From JAEYZS01 sp964469265 (GTDB lineage: Bacteria > Bdellovibrionota > Bdellovibrionia > Bdellovibrionales > JAEYZS01), in assembly GCA_964469265.1 (NCBI GenBank), contig CAYXYF010000002.1, positions 62,001 through 126,000 on the forward strand: 64,000 bases of DNA, given 5' to 3'. Shown piece after piece: positions 42,991 through 50,819 of this stretch. Each line of letters starts with the position of its first letter. Within the stretch, counting starts at the first letter, position 1. The translations under genes and the position numbers were made by a program. The notes under the pieces are model-generated. The model worked only from the letters and a program-made list of their open reading frames with translations. It was not told the origin of the DNA and did not search any database.

Positions 42991-43773
42991 ATGGATAATT
43001 TCTTTAAAAAATCAAAAGAAAAGCTGTTTGGACTCAAGGAGCTACCGAAAGAAACTCTTTTGTATCGAGTCATGCCGAAATTCTTAATGGAAATTATTCG
43101 AAAATACTTAAGACTTAAAGTCGAAGGAATTGAGAACATTCCCAAAAGAGGACGCGTACTACTTATCCCCAATCACTCCGGGTATTCTGGATTTGATGCT
43201 GTTTTACTAGGGCATGAGATTTTTAGAAGAACAAAAAGAATTCCACGTGTGCTTACGCACCATCTTTGGTTTATAACTGAGACAACTTCCATACCCGCGC
43301 AGAAATTAGGTTTTACTGAGGCGACGACTGCGAACGGATTGAATCTTTTAAAAAAGAACAATTTAGTTGTTTTGTTTCCTGAGGGCGAAAAAGGAAACTT
43401 CAAACCCACAAGACACCGCTATCGTTTGCAAGAGTTTCGAAGGGGCTTTGTCAGAATGGCTTTGCAAACTCAATCTCCAATCGTACCCGTGATTATCATC
43501 GGGGCCGAAGAAACTCATATTAACTTGAAGCAATTAAAGTTCACAAAATACTTAGTAGGAAGTGTCCTACCGCTACCACTCAACGTCCTACCCCTGCCTG
43601 CTAAGTGGAAAATCAAGTTCCTAGAACCCATCCACCTCCCCTTCAAACCCGACGCAGCAAACGACTCCGACCTAGTCCACGAAATCGCCGCCGACATACA
43701 AGACCGCATGCAAGAAGAAATAAACAAGGAGCTGGCAAAAAGAGACTATGTTTTTGCTAAGAGGATTTATTAG
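42991..43773 (+). CDS. Phospholipid/glycerolipid acyltransferase (PlsC/MGAT-like)
   Basis: A 260-residue acyltransferase. The acyl-acceptor motif is IPNHSGYSGFDAVLLG, with six residues between His and Asp (H-x6-D instead of PlsC's H-x4-D). That spacing is typical of the MGAT/DGAT-like branch. The second motif is LFPEGEKGNFK (PEG block), then PVIPVIIIGAEET. No transmembrane helix at the start. It lies divergently from glpK, and both use glycerol-3-phosphate-derived lipids. A possible role is lysophospholipid or diacylglycerol acylation at the inner membrane. Confidence 0.8.
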   Translation: MDNFFKKSKEKLFGLKELPKETLLYRVMPKFLMEIIRKYLRLKVEGIENIPKRGRVLLIPNHSGYSGFDAVLLGHEIFRRTKRIPRVLTHHLWFITETTSIPAQKLGFTEATTANGLNLLKKNNLVVLFPEGEKGNFKPTRHRYRLQEFRRGFVRMALQTQSPIVPVIIIGAEETHINLKQLKFTKYLVGSVLPLPLNVLPLPAKWKIKFLEPIHLPFKPDAANDSDLVHEIAADIQDRMQEEINKELAKRDYVFAKRIY

Positions 43774-43834
43774 TTTTGTCTGTAAATTTGACAAAAAAAC
43801 TGCTAACTTCTCCAACAATGCAAAGGAGTCCGAG

Positions 43835-44593
43835 TTGAATACTACATTACAGAGCAACATCATGTTAAGTGACAAGTTTTATTGGCACGGCTATATCGAC
43901 TTTTACGAAATGTTCTTTCAGAATCGGGAATTTCAAAACATTGCAGAAATAGGTATCAATAAAGGCGCATCGATCCGATGGTTACTGGAGCGATTTCCCA
44001 ATGCGCAAGTTTACGGAGCAGATATTCTTCCCTTGCAACCCGAATGGCCCACTGACACTCGCTTCACACCTATTCGACTCGATCAAGGCGACGCTGGTCA
44101 AGTCAAAAGTTTTTTTGAACTAGCCGATTTTGATCTCATAATCGAAGACGGGTCCCATGTACCTGAACACCAAATTATTGCATTGCTGGAAGGTCTTAAA
44201 TCGTTAAAGGAAGGCGGCATTTATATTCTTGAGGATGTGCATACATCCCATCCGACTAGCGTTAAAAGAAGTCGACGATTCTTGAAACGAATTTTACCTC
44301 CCGAAGGGAATGCACTTTCAGCCTTACTGGGAATTGCGCATTATAAGCGGTCGTCGGTTCCCATTGATTATTCAAAGGCACAACTAATCGCAAGCAACTC
44401 GCTACTCACGCCTGAGCAAATTATTTTACTCGATAAAAACATTACTTCTGTTAGCCTCTACAAGAGAACCCGTTTACCTGATTTTTGTACCGATTGCGGC
44501 TCCAAGGACTACAATTTCAGCTACTATCGGTGTTTATGTGGCAAAAAACTTTTTAGGGATTATGATTCAATGAGTTTCGTCATCACAAAATAA
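43835..44593 (+). CDS. SAM-dependent methyltransferase with C-terminal Cys cluster
   Basis: A 252-residue protein from a TTG at 43835, chosen because AAAGGAG stands 6 bases upstream; a longer frame begins 87 bases earlier inside the acyltransferase gene and has no such site. Residues 36-135 form a class I fold: IAEIGINKGASIRWL (motif I), YGADIL, FDLIIEDGSH and GGIYILEDVHTSH, the layout seen in macrocin- and mycinamicin-type sugar O-methyltransferases. The C-terminus holds C218-x2-C221 and C233-x-C235, a likely zinc ribbon. Its position beside glycosyltransferase and rhamnose genes suggests methylation of a surface glycan. Confidence 0.75.
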   Translation: MNTTLQSNIMLSDKFYWHGYIDFYEMFFQNREFQNIAEIGINKGASIRWLLERFPNAQVYGADILPLQPEWPTDTRFTPIRLDQGDAGQVKSFFELADFDLIIEDGSHVPEHQIIALLEGLKSLKEGGIYILEDVHTSHPTSVKRSRRFLKRILPPEGNALSALLGIAHYKRSSVPIDYSKAQLIASNSLLTPEQIILLDKNITSVSLYKRTRLPDFCTDCGSKDYNFSYYRCLCGKKLFRDYDSMSFVITK

Positions 44594-44604
44594 CCCTGCA
44601 AATT

Positions 44605-45573
44605 TCACTTACCTTTAATCGCTTTATTGAATTCCTGCTGCAAGAGCAGCAAGGCTTGCGCAGTTGAGTATTTAAGGCCCATACTTGAGAGTTGATGTTT
44701 ATAGGAGTTTATTTCGTCTTTTCGTTTTAAATAATCGATCCATGACAAATAAAAACCAAAGTCCAAAGCTATCCAGCGGAGTAGTAAATCGGCACCAAGC
44801 TTGATGAAAAACAGCGTTCGCTTCGCCGAAGACAAATGCAAGTCATGGAATATTATGCGGTTCCGTCGCGAAATCCTTCTAATGCGATTATGCTTGTGCG
44901 CTGTTAGTATAGTAGAAGATGCCTTATGATAACACTTCGCTCGCGGCTCGAAATAACTCTTCCAACCCATTCGCCATGCGCGCAAACCTAATTCCACATC
45001 TTCACCGTAGAATGGCGAGAAAAGCTCGCTGAACCAACCGATTTTCTCTAACTTCTTTCTGTCCATTAGAGCGTTTGCGCCCGATGCGAAAAATGTAGGT
45101 AATGGCAATTCACCTTCTACGACGTTCCGAGTGGACTTGATTAAACCGAAGAATGTCTGGTCAGGATATTTCGCCGTATCGGACACCTTGTCGGTCACTG
45201 GGTCGATCATCGCGCCAGCTACTGCAAACACGTTCAGGTCGTCGAAGTATTCTAGCAAGTGGACAAAGTAGTCCTCGTTTAATCTCACGTCGCTGTTAAG
45301 AGCTAGCACCAAATGTTTCTTAGCGGCCTTCAAACCCGTATTAATATTGCCCGAAAACCCCAAGTTCGAACTGTTCAAAATCGAAATAATGCCTGGGTAT
45401 TTAGCTTTAAGAAATGCTACCGAATCATCTGTGGAGGCATCGTCAGCCACTATAATTTCAAAATCGTCTATTCTGCTGTGAGCAATAGCATCAAAAACTG
45501 ATGGTAAATTCTCTTCGAGAAGAGTCCTTCCGTTGTAGTTTGGGATGACTACAGAAATTGATTGCTTCGACAT
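44605..45573 (-). CDS. Glycosyltransferase family 2
   Basis: A 322-residue GT-A-fold glycosyltransferase. The nucleotide-sugar site is SVVIPNYNGRTLLEENLPSV and IIVADDASTDDS. The DxD equivalent is LNSDVRLNEDYF (Ser-Asp). The SPFYGEDVELGLRAWRMGWK stretch is the catalytic-base ED motif of rhamnosyl/WbbL-type transferases. The end carries a hydrophobic segment (about 255-285). It lies 38 bases after rfbC on the same strand and would close an rfbA-D-C-GT2 operon, consistent with a rhamnosyltransferase using dTDP-L-rhamnose; that donor is inference. Confidence 0.88.
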   Translation of the reverse strand: MSKQSISVVIPNYNGRTLLEENLPSVFDAIAHSRIDDFEIIVADDASTDDSVAFLKAKYPGIISILNSSNLGFSGNINTGLKAAKKHLVLALNSDVRLNEDYFVHLLEYFDDLNVFAVAGAMIDPVTDKVSDTAKYPDQTFFGLIKSTRNVVEGELPLPTFFASGANALMDRKKLEKIGWFSELFSPFYGEDVELGLRAWRMGWKSYFEPRAKCYHKASSTILTAHKHNRIRRISRRNRIIFHDLHLSSAKRTLFFIKLGADLLLRWIALDFGFYLSWIDYLKRKDEINSYKHQLSSMGLKYSTAQALLLLQQEFNKAIKGK

Positions 45574-45611
45574 AATGCTACTTCAAACTCCTTCTTGTAT
45601 TTGTGTTTCCC

Positions 45612-46160
45612 TTAGAAATGCGATCTTTGTTTGTAGGTCGCGAAGGATGAAGAGCCTTGATCCCGTTGCGATAGCAACGGTTCGTTAATCTTCCACTGGA
45701 TATCTAATTCTGGATCATTCCACACTATGTTTCCTTCACCATGAGGATTATACCCTTCATCGACTTTATAAAGGACATCAGCCCCTTCTTCGCTTAGAAC
45801 CGCGAAACCGTGCGCGAATCCTGCAGGTATCCAAAACCAGGTTGGATCATCGCCTCGCAAGGCCAACGCTACTGATTTTCCAAATGTTTTCGAGTTTTTT
45901 CTAATGTCTACCGCAACATCTAGTATTTCGCCTCTTGTACAAGTCACTAACTTAGATTGTGGTTTATCGAACTGATAATGGAGCCCTCTCAACGTTTTGA
46001 ATGCCGACCGCGAAAAATTATCTTGAACGAATCTATTTGAAATACCAAGTTCCTCGAGGACATTGCTTTTAAAACGTTCGCAAAAAAAACCTCGTGAGTC
46101 CCTAAATAGTTTAGGCTTTAGGAGTAGCAGATCCTCAATATCAAATTTTTCTACCTTCAT
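45612..46160 (-). CDS. rfbC: dTDP-4-dehydrorhamnose 3,5-epimerase
   Basis: A 182-residue cupin enzyme, third step of dTDP-L-rhamnose synthesis. The ATG at 46160 gives the family N-terminus (MKVEKFDIEDLLLLKPKLFR), and overlaps the rfbD stop by 4 bases (ATGA). Motifs: DSRGFFCERF, FVQDNFSRSAFKTLRGLHYQ with the catalytic His, GEILDVAVDIRKNSKTFGK and PAGFAHGFAVLSEEGADVLYK, YNPHGEGNIVWNDP. No missing residues. Confidence 0.96.
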   Translation of the reverse strand: MKVEKFDIEDLLLLKPKLFRDSRGFFCERFKSNVLEELGISNRFVQDNFSRSAFKTLRGLHYQFDKPQSKLVTCTRGEILDVAVDIRKNSKTFGKSVALALRGDDPTWFWIPAGFAHGFAVLSEEGADVLYKVDEGYNPHGEGNIVWNDPELDIQWKINEPLLSQRDQGSSSFATYKQRSHF

Positions 46161-47023
46161 AAACGTTCCTTTAAAGTTTTCGCTATACAGTCGCTCAACG
46201 ATACTTCCCAATGTGGCAAAGTTATACCAAACTTTTCTTCTAGCTTGTCGGACGACAGCCGCGAATTAAGGGGACGAGCTACCTCTGTGCGGTAGTCGTT
46301 AGATCTTATGGGGAAGATCTCTTTTGTTTGGATCTTTAAACCTTTGTCCTCACAAAGCGATTTAATTTTAATTGCAAACTCATACCAGCTACAATAACTA
46401 GGAGCGGACAAATGATACAAACCAAAAGATTCTGGTTTCTCCAGTAAACTCCATGTTGCTTTGGCGAGCTCTATGGCGTAATTAGGTGCCCCGATTTGAT
46501 CGTCAACAATTCTTAATGTATCTCGCTGCTGGAATAACTTCACCATCGTTTTGACGAAGTTATGTCCGAATTCGCTATAAATCCAAGATGTCCTAAAGAC
46601 ATAGGAATTACCAACCGCTAAAATTCCTTTTTCACTTTCTAGTTTTGACGCCCCATACACATTTAATGGATTAGGGATGCTTTCTTCGGTCCATGGCCTC
46701 TCACCTGTTCCATCAAACACGTAATCCGTCGAATAATGTACAAAGGTAGCGGAATTTTTCTTGCACCATAGTGCTATCTTCACGGGTGTTTCTGAATTTA
46801 TTAAAAAACAGAGATCTTTATCTTTTTCGGCTTGATCTACCTTTGTGTAAGCAACTGTATTAATGACATGAGTAGGATTTAAAGCTTTTAGTTGCTCTTC
46901 AATACCCCCATAATTTTCGAAGGGGGCTTGTTGCCGTGATAAATAGATCACATTCTTATTCTTTTGCGTTGCCTGAAGAGCTCGACCTAACTGTCCACTA
47001 CTTCCTAAAACCACAATACGCAT
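46157..47023 (-). CDS. rfbD: dTDP-4-dehydrorhamnose reductase
   Basis: A 288-residue short-chain dehydrogenase reducing the 4-keto sugar with NAD(P)H. The Rossmann motif is VLGSSGQLGRAL, NTVAYTKVDQAEKD is the substrate loop, STDYVFDGTGERPWTE is the catalytic Thr/Asp-Tyr region, and YGASKLE holds the Tyr-x3-Lys pair. The start directly follows the rfbA stop and the end overlaps rfbC by 4 bases. This is the last step of dTDP-L-rhamnose synthesis. Confidence 0.96.
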   Translation of the reverse strand: MRIVVLGSSGQLGRALQATQKNKNVIYLSRQQAPFENYGGIEEQLKALNPTHVINTVAYTKVDQAEKDKDLCFLINSETPVKIALWCKKNSATFVHYSTDYVFDGTGERPWTEESIPNPLNVYGASKLESEKGILAVGNSYVFRTSWIYSEFGHNFVKTMVKLFQQRDTLRIVDDQIGAPNYAIELAKATWSLLEKPESFGLYHLSAPSYCSWYEFAIKIKSLCEDKGLKIQTKEIFPIRSNDYRTEVARPLNSRLSSDKLEEKFGITLPHWEVSLSDCIAKTLKERL

Positions 47024-47896
47024 CTATAGGAGCCTCTTTGCCCTTTGCTTTAAGTATGTACCGTAACCTGAGCTTGCGTATGCTTCAGCCATAGTAATGA
47101 ATTTGTCTTTTGTGATAAAGCCTTTCTCAAAAGCAATTTCCTCTAAACACGCAATTTTTAAACCCTGTCTTTGCTCAATAGTCTGTACAAATAGAGAAGA
47201 ACTCAATAGCGACTCATGAGTTCCAGTGTCGAGCCATGCCGTTCCTCTACCCAGTAACTCAACTTTTAATTTTTCGTCTTGCAGATAGCCACGGTTTAAA
47301 TCGGTAATTTCAAGCTCACCCCTCTTAGAAGGCTGTAACATTTTTGTTCTTTCACAAACTGTATGATCGTAAAAATACAAACCAGTGACCGCCCAGGACG
47401 ATTTAGGACTCAGGGGTTTTTCCTCGATACTCAGCGCCCTTCCTTCCTTATCAAACTCAACAACACCGTATCGCTCAGGATCACTAACTTGGTAGCCAAA
47501 GACCACAGCGCCATCCTCTATTTCCGATGCTGCTTGAACTTGCTTCGGAACATCGTGACCATAAAAAATATTGTCTCCAAGTATTAAACAAACAGGAGAG
47601 CCTCCGATGAACTTCTCTCCAATTAAAAATGCCTGCGCGATACCCTCGGGTTCTGGTTGTACTTCATAAGAAATAGAAATCCCAAACTGACTTCCATCCT
47701 GGAATAGATTTTGAATTAATGGGATATCCCTTGGGGTACTGATAATCAAAATATCTGCAATGCCAGCCAACATCAGAGTTGATAAAGGGTAATAAATAGT
47801 AGGCTTGTCATAAACAGGCAATAGTTGTTTCGACACCGTCAAAGTTGATGGAAAAAGTCTGGTACCAGATCCTCCCGCTAATATAATTCCCTTCAT
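47024..47896 (-). CDS. rfbA: Glucose-1-phosphate thymidylyltransferase
   Basis: A 290-residue nucleotidyltransferase producing dTDP-glucose. The ATG at 47896 with AGGAGAG 6 bases upstream begins MKGIILAGGSGTRLFPSTLT; an upstream ATG adds 7 residues without a better site. Further motifs are VSKQLLPVYDKPTIYYPLST, LILGDNIFYGHDV, IEEKPLSPKSSWAVTGLYFYD and RGTAWLDTGTHESLL. It is the first gene of rfbA-rfbD-rfbC-GT2. The gene for the second step, dTDP-glucose 4,6-dehydratase (rfbB), is not in the operon or the window. Confidence 0.97.
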   Translation of the reverse strand: MKGIILAGGSGTRLFPSTLTVSKQLLPVYDKPTIYYPLSTLMLAGIADILIISTPRDIPLIQNLFQDGSQFGISISYEVQPEPEGIAQAFLIGEKFIGGSPVCLILGDNIFYGHDVPKQVQAASEIEDGAVVFGYQVSDPERYGVVEFDKEGRALSIEEKPLSPKSSWAVTGLYFYDHTVCERTKMLQPSKRGELEITDLNRGYLQDEKLKVELLGRGTAWLDTGTHESLLSSSLFVQTIEQRQGLKIACLEEIAFEKGFITKDKFITMAEAYASSGYGTYLKQRAKRLL

Positions 47897-48020
47897 GGTC
47901 TCTCCTGCATTATTCATACAACAAAGTAGGCTATTAAAGCCATTTTTATCAGACGTTTCGCAATGAGTAAACCGCTGAGTTTAACTAATTTAAGCTATAT
48001 TATAGGCTTGGAGGTGATGA

Positions 48021-48881
48021 ATGAAGGTCTACGACTGTTTTGCTTTTTTTAATGAACTAGACTTGTTGGAACTTAGACTTGAAGAATTGGATAGCCTGGT
48101 AGATTACTTCGTCTTAGTTGAGGCTACTCGAACATTTTCTAAAAAACCTAAGCCTCTTTTCTTTAAAGAAAACCGAGATCGCTATTCGAAATTTGAAAAA
48201 AAAATTATTCATGTCGTAGTTGATAAGTTTCCGACGATTTGGACCAAGCTTCGTCCAGTGACAACATGGCATTATGATAATCACCAAAAACAACAGGCGA
48301 TCGCAGGGCTCACTAAAGCAAACGAAAACGATATGATTATTTTTTCTGACCTCGATGAAATTCCCCACGCTAGAAGCTTATCATCAGCACTCGCATCCGC
48401 ATCCAAATATAAGGTTTTCGAACAAACTCAAGCTATGTATTTTTTAAACAACGTCGCTAGAATAATTTACGATTATGATAAGAAAGCTATAGCCCAGCAA
48501 AATCGTGATGGATTTGGAAGATGGCGTGGTTCAGTTATGACCCAGAAGAAGCATATCAAAACCTTTAAAAAATTTAGGCAAATAAGGGAAAGAGAGAATA
48601 GCGACATTGAAATTATTCGAGATGGAGGATGGCATCTTACATACATGGGGGGAATCGATTCGGTAGTTTATAAAATGACATCGGCCTCTCATACTGAGTA
48701 TTCCAGCGCTGAATACACCAGCCCCGATGCGATATGGGATTCAATAATGTCAGGTACAGATCATCTTCAGTGTGGAGAAAAATATGAACTATTCTCCATC
48801 AATGATCCTAATATTCCGTATTTATCCGCGTTTAAAAACAATCCCCAAAAATGGGCGCACATGATTCGCGAGCCAAAGTAA
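48021..48881 (+). CDS. Glycosyltransferase family 17-like protein
   Basis: A 286-residue protein of the GT17 type, whose eukaryotic prototype is the N-acetylglucosaminyltransferase III that adds bisecting GlcNAc. Family elements are KVYDCFAFFNELDLLELRLE (start), YFVLVEATRTFSKKPKPLFF, the NxxQKQAIxxGL region (DNHQKQQAIAGL) and the donor motif NDMIIFSDLDEIPH. The strand GGWHLTYMGG also fits. GGAGGTGATG directly before the ATG is a near-perfect Shine-Dalgarno. It lies divergent from rfbA within the glycan locus and presumably adds a sugar to the same glycan. Confidence 0.85.
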   Translation: MKVYDCFAFFNELDLLELRLEELDSLVDYFVLVEATRTFSKKPKPLFFKENRDRYSKFEKKIIHVVVDKFPTIWTKLRPVTTWHYDNHQKQQAIAGLTKANENDMIIFSDLDEIPHARSLSSALASASKYKVFEQTQAMYFLNNVARIIYDYDKKAIAQQNRDGFGRWRGSVMTQKKHIKTFKKFRQIRERENSDIEIIRDGGWHLTYMGGIDSVVYKMTSASHTEYSSAEYTSPDAIWDSIMSGTDHLQCGEKYELFSINDPNIPYLSAFKNNPQKWAHMIREPK

Positions 48882-48882
48882 T

Positions 48883-49065
48883 TTACTGCAAGTCTTCGCC
48901 TATGGTTTGGACAAGCTCGTTCCAGGCTTTAATTAGGAATCCTGGGTCGGATTCGTCCCTATGGACAACGCCGCGGACAATGATGGCGGCAATGCCTACT
49001 ACAATTACCATTAGCAAAATGTATTCAATGATAACTTGTCCGCTCTGCTTTTTGGTTGGGCTCAT
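48883..49065 (-). CDS. Pilin-like small membrane protein with class III-type signal sequence
   Basis: A 60-residue protein. SGQVIIEYILLMVIVVGIAA matches the Q-x-x-x-E-Y pattern of class III prepilin signals (Flp/Tad-type and archaeal pilins), where the Glu follows the cleavage site and the hydrophobic helix packs the pilus. The cut would be after the Gly of SGQ or nearby. The mature tail is only about 38 residues. It is coupled by 1 base (TAATG) to the gene upstream, and no pilus assembly genes are nearby, so it may be a minor or pseudopilin. Confidence 0.6.
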   Translation of the reverse strand: MSPTKKQSGQVIIEYILLMVIVVGIAAIIVRGVVHRDESDPGFLIKAWNELVQTIGEDLQ

Positions 49066-49556
49066 TATTCTGCCTTAAAGTTGTCCCTCACGTACGCCAG
49101 AATGTCATCACGAGTTTTATCGGATAAAGGACCATTTACACCGATAACAACATCTCGCTCCATTTGAGCAACCGCAAAGTCTGCGTCTTTATCAAATGAT
49201 TGAGCAAATAATTCTTTATTCGGATAGATCATAACAAAAAGAGTGCTCTTAGGCTCTCTTCTCATTGTTTCAAGAGATCTTTCCTCAGCTGTTGATTCTT
49301 CTTTAAATGTTTTTGATTGTAATGAGAAATAAATTTTTAAAGCTTCAGGCTCTTGAGCTTGTGTAAAGTAAACTCTCAATGGTCCATCAAAAATTGCCGT
49401 ATTAAATGACGGATGAAAAAACTTTGATTTTAAAATTCGAGTCGTTGCGTTTTCTAACGAATACTTTTCTGCTATTCGCCTAGCTTCCTGACTTTCGATG
49501 TTGTCATTTTCTAAAGTTAAATTTTCCACGCTGTCCCCCCAATTGATGTCGTACAA
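49065..49556 (-). CDS. Hypothetical soluble protein (163 aa)
   Basis: No family recognised. A mixed alpha/beta protein without signal peptide, Cys or membrane helix. Recognisable stretches are ESQEARRIAEKYSLENATTR (helix) and KSTLFVMIYPNKELFAQSFD. The last helix is TRDDILAYVRDNFKAE. The stop overlaps the pilin-like start by 1 base, indicating translational coupling and perhaps a joint function. A GGGGGGAC sequence lies upstream of the frame start, but its spacing to the ATG is long. Confidence 0.6.
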   Translation of the reverse strand: MYDINWGDSVENLTLENDNIESQEARRIAEKYSLENATTRILKSKFFHPSFNTAIFDGPLRVYFTQAQEPEALKIYFSLQSKTFKEESTAEERSLETMRREPKSTLFVMIYPNKELFAQSFDKDADFAVAQMERDVVIGVNGPLSDKTRDDILAYVRDNFKAE

Positions 49557-49598
49557 CTGTATTAAATTAGAGGTTTTGTTTAAAAGGCAAAGGTTATT

Positions 49599-50819
49599 TT
49601 AACTTTTTTGACGTAAAGGTCTAGCTTCCTTAAATACCTGCGTAACCGCATTTTTTCCGACTTGGTAAAACAAATCCTTCCACGAACAATTCACAACTGC
49701 AAAATCCGCAAGCTTTCCTGGTTCTAGAGAGCCTAAATCACTTTCTAAGCCCAACGCAAAACTCGGCGCCACGGTCCAAGCCGAAATAACTTCAAATAAT
49801 TTCATTTTCATTTCTTTTCTCGCAAGTAAACCTACAAACTGCAAATCCTGGGTAGGGCTACTTCCTGGGTTAAAATCTGTAGAAAGCGCTACACGAGCGC
49901 CCTTATCAAGCAACTGTCGTGCAGGAGGGTATGGAACATTGGTGTAAAAGTCCGCGGTTGGAATAAACACGCAGGTTGTTTCCGCCTTGGCTAAGACATT
50001 GATATCTTCTGATGACAGATAGTTTAAATGGTCGATTGATTTTGCACCCATGCGAACAGCAAACTGCGCTCCCTCTGATGGATTGAGTTGATTTGTATGC
50101 GCGATGATTTCAAAGCCAAGCTCTTTTGCGGCAGTAAAATACTTTCGGGCATGATCTAGGTTAAAATAATTTTTCTCAATGAAAATATCGGCTCTATTGG
50201 TGTGCTTTTTTACTTTCTTTAAATCATCAATGACCGACTTGATGTAACTTTCAAGATCCTTATCTTTGGGTTTTGCGTGGGGGCCTAAATACGTCGGTAC
50301 AACTCGGACGGATTTTATTTGGTTTGCGACCTTTAGCATTTTAGTTTCATTTTTAAAATCCAGTCCGTATCCACTTTTTATTTCAACCGTCGTTACGCCT
50401 TGTTTTAAAAAGTTTTGGGCGCGCTCTTCTGCAAGTTCAAGTAACTTTTTTTCTGAAGTTTTTCTTGTATGCTCAACCGTACTTACGATTCCACCACCGG
50501 CCTCAGCAATTTCTTGATAACTCTTTCCTTGAAATTTCATTTCAAATTCATAGCCGCGGTTGCCGCCAAAGACCATGTGCGTATGGCATTCCAAAAATCC
50601 TGGTAAGACGGTTTGACCTTTTAGATCAATTTGCTTTGCTTTTTTATATTCTTTCGGAAGCCTCTTTCGTGTACCGACCCAAACGACCCTTTTTTTATCA
50701 GTCACTATTACTGCGTCTTTGATAATGGTTAGATCATCTTCAGTAAGGTTGCGCCCCTGCTTTTTTGCACTGCCTTGCAGAGTTAAGCATTCCGAAATAT
50801 TTGTGAAAACCTTTACCAT
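49599..50819 (-). CDS. hutI: Imidazolonepropionase
   Basis: A 406-residue metal amidohydrolase that opens imidazolone-5-propionate to N-formimino-glutamate, third step of histidine breakdown. Zinc ligands H79 and H81 (ECHTHMVFGGNR), KSGYGLDFKNETKML, GPHAKPKD, the HTNQLNPSEGA metal site and STDFNPGSSPT are all visible. The start overlaps the hutU stop by 7 bases. Family size (about 405) is normal. Confidence 0.97.
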   Translation of the reverse strand: MVKVFTNISECLTLQGSAKKQGRNLTEDDLTIIKDAVIVTDKKRVVWVGTRKRLPKEYKKAKQIDLKGQTVLPGFLECHTHMVFGGNRGYEFEMKFQGKSYQEIAEAGGGIVSTVEHTRKTSEKKLLELAEERAQNFLKQGVTTVEIKSGYGLDFKNETKMLKVANQIKSVRVVPTYLGPHAKPKDKDLESYIKSVIDDLKKVKKHTNRADIFIEKNYFNLDHARKYFTAAKELGFEIIAHTNQLNPSEGAQFAVRMGAKSIDHLNYLSSEDINVLAKAETTCVFIPTADFYTNVPYPPARQLLDKGARVALSTDFNPGSSPTQDLQFVGLLARKEMKMKLFEVISAWTVAPSFALGLESDLGSLEPGKLADFAVVNCSWKDLFYQVGKNAVTQVFKEARPLRQKS

